Assembly: GCA_016934745.1 (NCBI GenBank) | Contig: JAFGSF010000006.1 | Span: 1 to 64,000, forward strand | Length of the DNA: 64,000 bases | Direction of reading: 5' to 3' | Source: Candidatus Aminicenantota bacterium | GTDB taxonomy: Bacteria > Acidobacteriota > Aminicenantia > UBA2199 | Part shown: piece by piece, positions 15,672 to 24,314 of the stretch | Numbering within the stretch: position 1 is the first letter of the stretch | How the letters are laid out: every line of letters starts with the position of its first letter | Program-made: the position numbers and the translations under genes | Notes under the pieces: generated by a model | The model's database searches: none | The model's input: the letters and a program-made list of their open reading frames with translations, nothing else | What the model was told of the DNA's origin: nothing

Positions 15672-17927
15672 TTTGGCCGGTGCGGCACCGATATTCTGAG
15701 CTGAAAGGGAAACACCGGCATCGAGCAAGGCTTCGCACAGCGCACGCAGCTTGATGCGTGCTTCGGATGGCGGTACGTGCAAGGCAAGTTCGCCCCATGC
15801 CTTCATGAAGAGTCCGTGCGCCTCGTTGCGACATGATTGGAGTGCTCCGGATTTCCGGAAGAGAGCCATGGCTTCGCGCTGCCCGGCTGCCGTTCGCCGC
15901 AGCAGCTGGGAGCAGAAGATCGCGCCGAGGCGGTCGCGGCGGGTGCGCGGCAACGCCTTAAGCGCCTGCAGCATCACATAGGTGAGCTTGCCTTCCGACA
16001 AGTCCTCGCCGCGGTGCTTGCGAAGTCGCCTGGGCGTTTCGAATCCGCTTATGTCATCCAGGATCTGGAAGGCAATTGAGAACTGACGCGCAAAATTCAT
16101 ACAGGCGCGCGTCGTTGCCTCGTTACTGCCAGCGATGACGCAGGCGGCGGCGGCAGTACCCTCGACGATGCTTCCTGTCTTGTGCGCGTACGCTTCAAGG
16201 ATCCTCGGGCCGTGGGTGTCGGCGATCCATTCCGCCAGACGTTTCCGGGTGAGGCGGCGCGACCAGTAAATGTCCATCGCCTGCCCAAGGTGGGAACGGA
16301 CGTATTGCTCGCTGAGGATACGGTAGAGTTCGAGCCGTTGCGCTGATGACAGGAGCGGGTGCCGGCGCAGGATAAGAAAAGGCAGGAAGTAGGCGGTGTT
16401 GGCCGCGTTGATCGCAACATCGGTGCCGTAGCGCAGGTGGATGCTCGGCTGGCCGCGGCGCTGCTGCGAGCTGTCCTCGATATCGTCCACGATCAGTGAG
16501 CCGGTGTGCGGGAGTTCACCGACCACGGAGATCATCTGTTCGTAGGGTCGCGGCGCAATTCCAAGCGCCTCGAGCAGGAGCAATCCGATGATCGGGCGCC
16601 AGCGTTTGCCGCTGCGGTCGATCAGGTCCCACAGGGGGCGTGACAGCATGTCGCTGTATGCGCCCGGTTTGTTCATGATCCGTCGCTCGCTGGTGTAATT
16701 GCGTAGGTGCGCGCCTTTGAGCGTTTTGGGAAAGTAGCTGGCAATATTCGTGGCCACGCGCGCACTCATCTTTTTCAAGTTGCGCTCCAAGTCAAAGATG
16801 TACCCGTAGCCCCACAATTCGAGCCGCCCGATACCTTGCACCGGGCGGCGTCCGATCGTACCCTTTATCGTGCCGGCACCTTCCCAGACGGCGCGCGGGA
16901 TCCCGAGTATGGGGATTTCCTGGTCATCCGCCAACGGCCGGAAGTCCAGGGCCGCTTTCAACCCTGGGATCTCGAGCCTCCATGCGAGCGGGTAAGTGAT
17001 GCCGGACCGCTCGCTTTTCCAGCGGCGGGTAGGCGTTGCCGTGAAGTGCTGCATGAGCCGCGGCGGCTGCCCGGGTTGCAGCAGGACGAGGTGCTGGCTC
17101 AGCGTCCGCCGCCGTTGCGCGTCATGATGCAGGGTCACCAGCAAACGCTTGCCGTCGTCGAAACTGATGCCGAGCCAGGACCAACCGAGAAGTCTCTTCT
17201 TTTCGCCGCTGGAACGGAACCAGTCGAGGTCACCCCATTGATGGTCCAACCAGGCATGGCCCTGGACGGGTTTGCCGCCAACCGTACCCGAAAGGGTCAG
17301 GCTTGGATAGGTGTTGCAGGCCTTGCCGGGTTGTCCATTGACCGTTGGCTCATCGGCCAGTTGCAACCGGGGTGCGGTGGGGTGCAGGCAAAACCGGCAG
17401 CTGTTCCCTGTTTTTGGAGCCGCGAATGCGAGTGCGAAGTGATCGTCACGCTGGGCAAGGGAGAAGGAATTCCAGCGGATGAACAAGGGTGTGTCCGTGA
17501 TCCGGGAAGATCGTTTGGCGAGTCGGATTGGAGCCGGAGGGCCGTAATCGGCCACTTCCTGAAGATAGGCCTGGATCAGCCTGGAATCGGCGTTTGTTCG
17601 TTGCAACCCCTGGGTGGCCTGGATAAACCAATCGAGCGATGGATGGTCGACCATTGAAGTAAAATTGGCCTGCTGACCGTCCGGGGAAAGGATCGAAGCG
17701 ATGAGCCAGGAACCTTCCGGGACGGTTGCCGTTTTAGATTTCAGCAGCAAACGGAAAAAACTGATCATAAAACTGTGGTCACCCTGGGGTTTTTTATCCT
17801 TGTCGGCGTTCCGGCCGTAATGGAGACGCCTCCATGTTCCCTGAATGAACCACCACTCCACCAGACTTTCGCGATGGGGCGATTCGTTCTCGACGCCGAT
17901 AGTGGCCGCCGTTTTGAGTTTGATCAT
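15663..17927 (-). CDS. AttH/CrtC-like lipocalin domain fused to polyprenyl diphosphate synthase
   Basis: 754 residues from ATG 17927, which overlaps the permease stop (ATGA); the same frame is open further upstream, but that stretch is only a shadow of the permease gene. Residues about 15-385 match the AttH/carotenoid 1,2-hydratase family: VEWWFIQGTW at the start and the signature WLDHQWGD at 226-233. Residues about 400-754 are an isoprenyl diphosphate synthase: GKRWRP (440), first Asp-rich motif DDIED (481-485), GQAMDI (548), HKTG (582) and second motif DDISGFE (624), where the third Asp is replaced by Gly. This suggests a reaction chain from allylic diphosphates to a modified isoprenoid, but the fusion product is not known to me. 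Last gene of the block; it converges on uvrC. Confidence 0.78.
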   Translation of the reverse strand: MIKLKTAATIGVENESPHRESLVEWWFIQGTWRRLHYGRNADKDKKPQGDHSFMISFFRLLLKSKTATVPEGSWLIASILSPDGQQANFTSMVDHPSLDWFIQATQGLQRTNADSRLIQAYLQEVADYGPPAPIRLAKRSSRITDTPLFIRWNSFSLAQRDDHFALAFAAPKTGNSCRFCLHPTAPRLQLADEPTVNGQPGKACNTYPSLTLSGTVGGKPVQGHAWLDHQWGDLDWFRSSGEKKRLLGWSWLGISFDDGKRLLVTLHHDAQRRRTLSQHLVLLQPGQPPRLMQHFTATPTRRWKSERSGITYPLAWRLEIPGLKAALDFRPLADDQEIPILGIPRAVWEGAGTIKGTIGRRPVQGIGRLELWGYGYIFDLERNLKKMSARVATNIASYFPKTLKGAHLRNYTSERRIMNKPGAYSDMLSRPLWDLIDRSGKRWRPIIGLLLLEALGIAPRPYEQMISVVGELPHTGSLIVDDIEDSSQQRRGQPSIHLRYGTDVAINAANTAYFLPFLILRRHPLLSSAQRLELYRILSEQYVRSHLGQAMDIYWSRRLTRKRLAEWIADTHGPRILEAYAHKTGSIVEGTAAAACVIAGSNEATTRACMNFARQFSIAFQILDDISGFETPRRLRKHRGEDLSEGKLTYVMLQALKALPRTRRDRLGAIFCSQLLRRTAAGQREAMALFRKSGALQSCRNEAHGLFMKAWGELALHVPPSEARIKLRALCEALLDAGVSLSAQNIGAAPAKLS

Positions 17928-19042
17928 TCCGACCTCAAGGCCTGGATGGGGTCCAGTTTCAGCGCATGCCAGGCGGGGATCAGGCTCCCGGCACTGCCTA
18001 GCAGTAGCGCGGCCGCAAAGACCTCGCCGATAATCCGGACAGAAAGGCCCGCCTCGAGCATTCCCCGGAGTGGGGACATGGTCAGCACCCAGTGCAGGGT
18101 CGCCAGCCCGAGCCCGATGCCCAACACCGTGCCGATGGCGGTCAGAATCATGCCCTCGGTGGCAACCAAGGCGAAGATTGTCGATGAACGCCAACCGACC
18201 GCACGCAATACGCCGATCTCCGGCGTCCGCTCCACCACCGACATCATCAGCGTATTGATGATCACCACGACTGCGATGGCCAGTGCAATGAGCGAGACGA
18301 CCCAGGCGGTGGATCGCAGTACGCGCAGAACACTGTTATTATCGCCCACCTCCGAGGTCTCGGTGAACGTCAGCGTCGGGAACTTGTCTCGCAAGTTTTC
18401 AATGACGCGAGAGACAAAAGACTGTCCGGACTGCTCGAGGCGAAGGTTGAATACGGTGACGCGGCCCTGTTTTTCCAATAGCACCTGCATCGCCGCTAGC
18501 GGCATGATCACTCCCCAGTCGGCCAGTACATCACGCTGGGCGAAGATGCCGCTGATGCGAAACTCGCTGCCGCCGAGCATGATCGGCATTCCCGGCTTTT
18601 TAGCCAGGGCCGCGGCGGTCGACTGGCCGATGATGACTTCCTGCCCACTGGCAGCTGTCGGCAGCCGGCCGGATTTAATGCGCAGCGTATTCCAAAAGCG
18701 ACTGCTGGCCGGCCAGCCGGCCAGTATGATCATTTCGCCGTTATCGAGATCGATCAGGTCCAGCAATTCTCCTGATACTTCGGCGACTCCAGCGATGCGT
18801 GCGATCTCGGGGGCGATACGCTCGTCCAGCGTGGCGCTCAGGATCTCGACGGTTCCCTTGCGAACCACCAGCACATCGCTGTCCCGGCGGGCCAATTTCG
18901 CAATCCAGCCGCGTTCGAGGCCGCGCACGGTGCCGATCAACCCGATGAGGCCGCCGATGGCGACGGCCACGCCGGCCGCGGTCAACAGCGAACGGGTACG
19001 GCGCCGGGCAAGGTTGCGCAGGGACAGGGTCAACAGGTGCAT
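17924..19042 (-). CDS. ABC transporter permease, FtsX/MacB type
   Basis: 372 residues. An N-terminal membrane segment (about 17-40) is followed by a periplasmic MacB-like core (about 45-225), then three C-terminal membrane segments (about 250-275, 295-325 and 335-360) with the conserved VVERTPEIGVLRAVGWRSS turn and ending PAWHALKLDPIQALRSE. This is the half-permease of lipoprotein or lipid release exporters (LolCE/MacB class). It overlaps the ATPase gene by 13 nt and the AttH-fusion gene by 4 nt, so it works with the ATPase at 19030. Confidence 0.88.
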   Translation of the reverse strand: MHLLTLSLRNLARRRTRSLLTAAGVAVAIGGLIGLIGTVRGLERGWIAKLARRDSDVLVVRKGTVEILSATLDERIAPEIARIAGVAEVSGELLDLIDLDNGEMIILAGWPASSRFWNTLRIKSGRLPTAASGQEVIIGQSTAAALAKKPGMPIMLGGSEFRISGIFAQRDVLADWGVIMPLAAMQVLLEKQGRVTVFNLRLEQSGQSFVSRVIENLRDKFPTLTFTETSEVGDNNSVLRVLRSTAWVVSLIALAIAVVVIINTLMMSVVERTPEIGVLRAVGWRSSTIFALVATEGMILTAIGTVLGIGLGLATLHWVLTMSPLRGMLEAGLSVRIIGEVFAAALLLGSAGSLIPAWHALKLDPIQALRSE

Positions 19043-19731
19043 GAAATAACCGCCTCCGCGGAAGGTAGCACCAGCAATCTCCCGTCAAGCATATGGATCG
19101 TGCGCTGGGCGAAGCTTGAGATGGTTGCATCGTGCGTGGCCATGACCAGGGTCACGCCGTCGCTTTTGTGGATATCGGCCAGCAGGCCGAGGATCGCGGC
19201 CGATGTCTGGGAATCAAGGTTGCCGGTCGGCTCATCGGCCAGGATCACATCGGGCTTGTTGGCCAGGCTGCGGGCAATGGCCACGCGCTGGCACTCGCCG
19301 CCGGACAGTTGCCCGGGGCGATGGCAAGCTCGTGCGGCCAAGCCCACGCGTTCAAGGAGCGTCTCGGCGCGTCGGCGGCGAGATCGGGCATTGCGCTCGA
19401 TTCCCAGCATGGGAATTTGCACATTTTCCATGGCGTTGAGCATCGGCAGCAGGTGGAAGGCCTGGAAAACAAAACCGATGCGAGCAGCCCGGATTCGCGC
19501 CCATGCACCGGCGGATGCGGGCTGCGTGCCATTGAATAGTGCCCGGCCGGCAGATGGGCGATCAAGACCGCAGAGCATATGCAGCAGGGTTGATTTGCCG
19601 CAGCCGCTCGGGCCGCGCAGGGCAACCGACACACCGGGTGCGATCTGCAGCGTAACTTCCTGCAGTGCGGTTACTCCCTGTGCGTAACGCCGCGAAACGC
19701 CTTCCAGAGCGAGAATGGGAGTGGTGATCAT
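19030..19731 (-). CDS. ABC transporter ATP-binding protein (LolD/MacB type)
   Basis: 233 residues with Walker A GPSGCGKSTLL, Q-loop in FVFQAFHLLP, signature LSGGECQRVAIARS, Walker B VILADEPTGNLDS and the switch His in MATHDATI. It powers the FtsX-type permease encoded next. Its start overlaps the stop of the LolA-like gene (ATGA), as in AttEFGH-like export operons. Confidence 0.92.
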   Translation of the reverse strand: MITTPILALEGVSRRYAQGVTALQEVTLQIAPGVSVALRGPSGCGKSTLLHMLCGLDRPSAGRALFNGTQPASAGAWARIRAARIGFVFQAFHLLPMLNAMENVQIPMLGIERNARSRRRRAETLLERVGLAARACHRPGQLSGGECQRVAIARSLANKPDVILADEPTGNLDSQTSAAILGLLADIHKSDGVTLVMATHDATISSFAQRTIHMLDGRLLVLPSAEAVISCTC

Positions 19732-20663
19732 CGCGGCTTCCGTGTTTTTGGCGCGGCGGCGGCGGGCCCGGAAAGCAAGAAGCGACGGATCGATTCGATC
19801 TCGAATTCACTCATCTTCACCTCGGCATGGCGGTCGCCGCGAAGCATTTTCAGCGTTGTTCGCGTGCGCCCCCCGACGCCCGTGACGGCGAGGACAGCCG
19901 CACACCAGCTCTGATCGTCCAAGCGGCTGACGCGCTTGACAATGAAGCGCCGCTGCAGTGCGCCCGCCGCATCATATTTTTCGATCTTGAGCGGCAGGGC
20001 GATGGCTGGTGCGATCCAGCTGCGCACACGGGCAATGGGTGACTGTGTCCGGGGCGATGGCAGGGACTCGATGATGACACAGTCACGGCCGCGCACCCTT
20101 TCGCTGCCGATCTGCCGCTGCGACGGCCAGGCGAGAAAATCGTCCGTGAGGTCGCCGATGGTCAGGTCCGTGGTGAAAAACGGCTGTTCGAACAGAGCCG
20201 GCGTCAGCGGCAGCACCGTCTCCGGACCGTTGAAAATATAACCGCCGGCGGTCCGGCCCGGAGCCAGGGTGATGAGGACGGCTGACCCCGAAGTGGCCGC
20301 TGTGGCTCGCGCCAAGTAAAGCACCATGGTTGTGCGCTCCCGGGTTGCGGATGTGATTACCAGGCGCCTGCTTCTCGAAGTTCCGTGTTCGAGATCTTCG
20401 CGGATGAGTTGGGCTATGCCGCGCGCTCCCCGAATTTGCCGCGCTTCCAGGACACGCGCGATCAGGCGTTCGGTTGCGATGTCATGGGCAAAGACCGGGG
20501 CCGCTGTAAAGAGCAACGCTAGGCTGAGTTCCAGCGCCAGAAATCCCAGAGCGCGTCCGACCGTCGCTGCGGTCGTCTGCTTTAGCCATGTGTCAACGAG
20601 ATTGGGAAAGGCGTATCGGTGGCCGGGAGCCGCTTTTCTGACAGAAAAATCGGTTTTACCCAT
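19728..20663 (-). CDS. LolA-like outer-membrane lipoprotein-sorting family protein
   Basis: About 311 residues from ATG 20663, chosen because a promoter sits right before it. A hydrophobic stretch around residues 35-57 ending VFAHD looks like an export signal, unusually far from the start, so a later start (GTG or TTG codons) is possible. The mature part has the β-rich pattern of PF17131-type LolA-like proteins: TTDLTIGDLTDDFLAWP, RGRDCVIIESLP, VRSWIAPAIALPLKIEKYD. Proteins of this kind carry lipids or lipoproteins in the periplasm for the accompanying ABC exporter. Confidence 0.75.
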   Translation of the reverse strand: MGKTDFSVRKAAPGHRYAFPNLVDTWLKQTTAATVGRALGFLALELSLALLFTAAPVFAHDIATERLIARVLEARQIRGARGIAQLIREDLEHGTSRSRRLVITSATRERTTMVLYLARATAATSGSAVLITLAPGRTAGGYIFNGPETVLPLTPALFEQPFFTTDLTIGDLTDDFLAWPSQRQIGSERVRGRDCVIIESLPSPRTQSPIARVRSWIAPAIALPLKIEKYDAAGALQRRFIVKRVSRLDDQSWCAAVLAVTGVGGRTRTTLKMLRGDRHAEVKMSEFEIESIRRFLLSGPAAAAPKTRKPR

Positions 20664-20669
20664 GACCGG

Positions 20670-20698
20670 ATTATATAGAAGAACATGCAAAAAATCAA
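20670..20698 (-). promoter_or_regulatory. Sigma-70 promoter, apparently leaderless
   Basis: On the minus strand TTGATT (20698-20693), 17 nt, TATAAT (20675-20670), six bases, then ATG at 20663. A start of transcription at or next to the ATG follows, with no room for a ribosome binding site. It would drive the four-gene GC-rich block. Confidence 0.6.
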
Positions 20699-20789
20699 AA
20701 AGAATAAAACCAGTTTCCATGGCAACGCTGCGCTAAGATTAGCAATCGAACACCATGTGATCGTGTTTCAGATTGGCATGCTTTTTCGC

Positions 20790-23339
20790 TTAATGCACCT
20801 CGGCGGCGCTGAGCAGGGAATTGAACATGATTTTATAGGTGCCTTCGCTGTGGGTGCGGTGAATGACGTCGGGGCCGATGAGGATGATTCGACCCTGGCC
20901 CCGATGGTAATCGACCAGCAGCGACTTGCGCACTAGTTCGTTTTCCCCTTCCAGCCAGCCCGAAACAAGCAGGTCCCTCTCGGGAAAGACCAGCGGCGTA
21001 AAGCGTTGATCCCCGACTGACCGGGGCAGCGCGGTTTTGAACGTCGGGCTGGACCTGAAAAAAACAGCGGCGGTTTTTTCCATGCCGGCCGTCAATGCGG
21101 AATTCTTCACTTCCACGCGCAAATAAGAACCGGGGCAAGTCACCTTGGTATTGTTTTCCATGATATTGGTCACTGGCATCTTGAACTTGTTGATCGCGTA
21201 ATTACATGAATCTTCCATGAAGATCAGGGTTTTGCCGTTTTTGATCATATCCTTGAGCAGCTTTTCCCCCTTTTCCTCGATACCGCCGGAGAATTCCGGC
21301 GGAGTGGGGGTCTGCCATTTTTCCCATTTTTTAGGAGGTTTGCCGTTTTCGATTTCACTTTCCGAGGCGCCGGCGAAGACCAGCAAGTCATATTTCGCGG
21401 CAAAATTCTTTTTGGCGACATCCTGGGGATGAACCGTTTCATAGGGGACCCGGTATTCATCGAAGACGTAACGCAACCAGCCCTCGGTCATGTTGTGGCC
21501 CCAGTTCTGATAGAGCCCCGCCTTGAAGGGACGCAGCCGCCGAAACTGCCGTAACATGATCTCTTTCCTGGAAGTCATTTGCAATGGAGCCTGGCTGTGG
21601 ATGTTTTTAAGCATGGCCAGAGCTTCACTTTTTTTGACCAGGAATGAGCCTGAGGAAAAATCGGGATGTTCGCGGTTGCGATACACCGCTTTTCCCTTGG
21701 CCAGGAGTTCGAAAGCGGCCCGGTAGGAATTGTTGTGGCGGGAGTCGAGGATAATGTATTCTTCCAACTCCTCCGGGAATCGATTTTTCTGCAATTGTAC
21801 CAGGCTGACGGGTTCCATAAGCGCTTTGAGCGGCTCATTAACCGCGGCCGTCTTGATGCCCATGCCCACAGGCAAGGTCCAGGCAGCCATGTCATAGGGA
21901 AGTTCCGGTTCGGCCTTGAGATTTTTGCGGATGTCGGGATAGTGCTGATTTTCAAAAATGTTCTTGACAAAAGCACGGTAAGGCTGGGCCAGAGGAACCA
22001 CATAAGATCTTTTGTCAAACATGGTATCGCCAACACGCACTGGGTGAGTGAGTTGAAAGATGCGGATATTTGATTTGAGCAGGATCTGGATGAAGCGCTC
22101 GGCCGTGGCCGGGTCGTGCTGCTGGCGCGGGACGATGAACGCGTAGGGCGCTTCGGTTTCACCGCGGTGGATATTTTCCCGGGCTATCTGGTATGTATTA
22201 TAGAGCAGCTCCGGGCGCTGGCGAACGGCGCTGTGCAACACCGACAGCGTCGCCTGCAGGTCGTATGTTACCAGGTCGGCCAACCGCCACCAGCCGCCTT
22301 TCCAGGGATTGGGGCTGAAAACCCGTTCTTCATTTTTAAAACTTTCGGCGCTTTCCACTTCCTCGGGTTCAATGTAGATCGGCGTAGCCAGTCGCACCGA
22401 AGCGCCTTCAAAGAGAATGCCCGGAATATTGTGAAACCAGGCCGAATCATCAAGAGAACCGATCCACCAACCGGTAAAAAAACCGCGCGAGGCTACGCCT
22501 TTCAGGTTTTGTTTTTCCAGGTCGTAAGCGATGCGCGAACCGATGAGGTTGATGGATCGCCAGACCAGGGGATGAACACCCGGCGTAGGCGGGTCCTGGT
22601 AAGGCGGTATAAAAAAACGGTCGCCGCTACTGCCCATTTGGTGTTCATCGACGAGAATTTGCGGATACCACTGGCGGTATAATTCATGGACGATCAGTTC
22701 GGTTTCTTTCAAGCTGATCTTGAACCAATCGCGGTTGTCATCGTGACCGGCGTACCAATGATACAGATAGGGGACGCCGCTGCCTTCGTATTCGGTGCCC
22801 TTGGTTTTATTGTACCAATCTACGATCATGATTTGCCCGTCTGGATTGACCGAGGGAAACAGGACCAGGATCACATTGTCCAGGATGGCGCGAATTTCCG
22901 CTGACTCGGCCGTGGCCAGGAGATAGCCCAGTTCCATGGCCATTTGCGAGGAGGCGATCTCGGTGCTGTGGAGATTGCAGGTGACGAACACGATCGCTTT
23001 GCCGGTGACGGCCAGTTCTTTGGCCGTGTGCGGATCGATCTCGGCTTGGGCCATTTGGCGGCTGATGGCGGTGAATTTTTGCCATTGTTTCAGATTTTCT
23101 GCGGCCGAGATGACCGCCATAAACAGGTCGTTGCCTTTGGTAGTTTTGCCCAGAGTGACGGTTTCAACCCGGGGCGATTTCAGGCTGAGCTGCTGGAAAT
23201 AGGCTTGGATCTGATGGTAGCCGGCCAGGTTGCGATCGCTGCCCGGTTTGAATCCCAGGGCCTGCTCGGGGCTCTGCTGGGCCATGATCAGAGCGGACAA
23301 AGCGAATAAGGCAGTGCAAAAAAATAATATTTTTTTCAT
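20790..23339 (-). CDS. Secreted M14-family zinc peptidase-like protein
   Basis: 849 residues from ATG 23339, preceded by GGAGG at a proper distance; this start gives a clean signal peptide (LFFCTALFALSALIMAQQ). Residues about 25-330 are the M14 carboxypeptidase fold with the zinc motif H-x-x-E in NLHSTEIASSQM and a later VDEHQMG that may supply a further His. The C-terminal half (about 400-849) resembles the glutamine amidotransferase-like region seen in long M14 proteins of this type (LLVFAGASESEIENG). It probably digests peptides outside the cell or in the periplasm, which fits the S46 peptidase nearby. Own promoter upstream. Confidence 0.82.
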   Translation of the reverse strand: MKKILFFCTALFALSALIMAQQSPEQALGFKPGSDRNLAGYHQIQAYFQQLSLKSPRVETVTLGKTTKGNDLFMAVISAAENLKQWQKFTAISRQMAQAEIDPHTAKELAVTGKAIVFVTCNLHSTEIASSQMAMELGYLLATAESAEIRAILDNVILVLFPSVNPDGQIMIVDWYNKTKGTEYEGSGVPYLYHWYAGHDDNRDWFKISLKETELIVHELYRQWYPQILVDEHQMGSSGDRFFIPPYQDPPTPGVHPLVWRSINLIGSRIAYDLEKQNLKGVASRGFFTGWWIGSLDDSAWFHNIPGILFEGASVRLATPIYIEPEEVESAESFKNEERVFSPNPWKGGWWRLADLVTYDLQATLSVLHSAVRQRPELLYNTYQIARENIHRGETEAPYAFIVPRQQHDPATAERFIQILLKSNIRIFQLTHPVRVGDTMFDKRSYVVPLAQPYRAFVKNIFENQHYPDIRKNLKAEPELPYDMAAWTLPVGMGIKTAAVNEPLKALMEPVSLVQLQKNRFPEELEEYIILDSRHNNSYRAAFELLAKGKAVYRNREHPDFSSGSFLVKKSEALAMLKNIHSQAPLQMTSRKEIMLRQFRRLRPFKAGLYQNWGHNMTEGWLRYVFDEYRVPYETVHPQDVAKKNFAAKYDLLVFAGASESEIENGKPPKKWEKWQTPTPPEFSGGIEEKGEKLLKDMIKNGKTLIFMEDSCNYAINKFKMPVTNIMENNTKVTCPGSYLRVEVKNSALTAGMEKTAAVFFRSSPTFKTALPRSVGDQRFTPLVFPERDLLVSGWLEGENELVRKSLLVDYHRGQGRIILIGPDVIHRTHSEGTYKIMFNSLLSAAEVH

Positions 23340-23358
23340 TAGGCCTCCGTGAAAAGTG

Positions 23359-23388
23359 ATTATAATTCTGTCAGTAGATAAATTGCAA
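23359..23388 (-). promoter_or_regulatory. Putative sigma-70 promoter of the M14 peptidase gene
   Basis: Minus strand TTGCAA (23388-23383), 18 nt, TATAAT (23364-23359); about 20 nt further are GGAGG and the ATG. Confidence 0.5.
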
Positions 23389-23486
23389 ATTAAGTATATG
23401 GTCTTCTTGATCTTGTATCTCTTCTGCCTGACGATTGAAATCAGCGGAGTCGTATTCACGGCCGCCGAATGGAATGGTCGGGAGTT

Positions 23487-23864
23487 TTAATTGAAATTGT
23501 TTTTGGGAAATAGGGCTATACTGCCCCAATAGGCTTTTTCGAAGGTGCCGTTTTTTTTAACAAGAAAAAAAACGCCTTGGTTGCCTACTTTCAATTGCGG
23601 ATCAAAATCTTTCAGTCCCCCCCGGGTGCTTAAAACAAAAGTAGCTTCTTTGTCTTCCAGCTCACCTTTGAGCACGGCGTCAATTTTTATCGTTACCGTG
23701 TCCAAATTTTCATTGTCTTGAGGAATGACCTTGATGACTTCACCGAGAACAATACTGTTTGCTTTGCCGGGAAGCTCTTTCAACGGCAAGCGCATAATTC
23801 TGGATGCATTAACCGCTGCAGCCAGAAAAACGACACTAAACAGCAGGCATGATATTTTCTTCAT
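23487..23864 (-). CDS. Small secreted protein of unknown function
   Basis: 125 residues with a signal peptide (about 1-20, ending AVNAS) and a strong AGGAGGAG ribosome site. The mature part has a β-rich pattern (SIVLGEVIKV, VTIKIDAVLKGELE, ATFVLSTRGGL, GVFFLVKK) like small secreted proteins of unknown role. No catalytic motif is visible. Confidence 0.6.
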   Translation of the reverse strand: MKKISCLLFSVVFLAAAVNASRIMRLPLKELPGKANSIVLGEVIKVIPQDNENLDTVTIKIDAVLKGELEDKEATFVLSTRGGLKDFDPQLKVGNQGVFFLVKKNGTFEKAYWGSIALFPKNNFN

Positions 23865-23925
23865 ATTTCTCCTCCTGGCGCTAGGGTGAGCCTGCTTCCT
23901 GGATGGACATAATATTCCAGCCGGG

Positions 23926-23954
23926 TTGACAAAAACTCCATCGCTAATTATAAT
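23926..23954 (+). promoter_or_regulatory. Consensus sigma-70 promoter of tRNA-Leu
   Basis: Perfect TTGACA (23926-23931), 17 nt, perfect TATAAT (23949-23954), ending 12 nt before the tRNA. Confidence 0.85.
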
Positions 23955-23966
23955 AGCCCTGCGGTT

Positions 23967-24051
23967 GCCGGAGTGGCGGAATTGGCAGACGCATCAGACT
24001 CAAAATCTGACGAGGAATTTCTTCGTAAGGGTTCGATTCCCTTCTCCGGCA
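23967..24051 (+). tRNA. tRNA-Leu (anticodon CAA)
   Basis: 85 nt. The acceptor stem GCCGGAG pairs with CTCCGGC, followed by discriminator A. The anticodon stem TCAGA/TCTGA encloses loop CTCAAAA, anticodon CAA (reads UUG). A long variable arm (around CGAGGAATTTCTTCG) marks a class II tRNA, and the T arm carries GGTTCGATTCC. CCA is not encoded; a run of T follows directly. Confidence 0.95.
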
Positions 24052-24069
24052 TTTTTTTCAACCGTGGGC

Positions 24070-24267
24070 CTATTCCAGGTTGCGCTTTTCGACGATTCCT
24101 TTTTCCAGGTAAAAAATAGAGATCGTGGTATAGGGCACGGTTTTGTCGCCGATGGTGGCGCTGACCGTGCTTTGGGCAACCTGACGCAAATCCATGTTCG
24201 GCGTCAGCCAGTCATTGATTTTTTTTTCAAGTTCGGCGGCCTGTCCGGAAAACATCTTATATTTCAT
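24070..24267 (-). CDS. Small conserved-looking protein, weakly Cse60-like
   Basis: 65 residues from ATG 24267 (GGGGGTG upstream; an ATG two codons earlier is possible). Pattern: KYKMFSG, then an amphipathic helix with KKINDWL, then VAQSTVSATIG..YTTISIFYLEKG. This loosely resembles small Cse60-type proteins; the similarity is weak. It ends shortly after the tRNA on the opposite strand. Confidence 0.5.
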   Translation of the reverse strand: MKYKMFSGQAAELEKKINDWLTPNMDLRQVAQSTVSATIGDKTVPYTTISIFYLEKGIVEKRNLE

Positions 24268-24314
24268 GTACACCCCCGCTTGTTTCAGGAAAAATTATAG
24301 CATAATTGCCACGG

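Larger units (their letters stand above)
15663..20698 (-). other. GC-richer four-gene block, probably acquired
   Basis: From the end of uvrC to about 20.7 kb all genes are on the minus strand, overlap by 4-13 nt and read visibly richer in G+C, with Arg/Ala-rich products unlike the neighbours. The gene set (LolA-like protein, ABC ATPase, FtsX-like permease, AttH/CrtC-like protein) is a known type of operon. I see no transposase, integrase or direct repeats at the ends. Confidence 0.5.

Noticed and set aside
16707..17657. 316-codon plus-strand open frame opposite the AttH domain
   Set aside because: Antisense to conserved WLDHQWGD-containing sequence; a by-product of high GC.
17928..18194. N-terminal extension of the AttH-polyprenyl synthase frame (about 89 extra residues)
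   Set aside because: It is a His/Arg-rich shadow of the permease gene in another frame; ATG 17927 overlaps the permease stop as other genes of the block do.
17775..19049. 424-codon plus-strand open frame opposite the permease
   Set aside because: Ser/Arg-rich low-complexity reading, antisense to a clear FtsX permease; no family motif.
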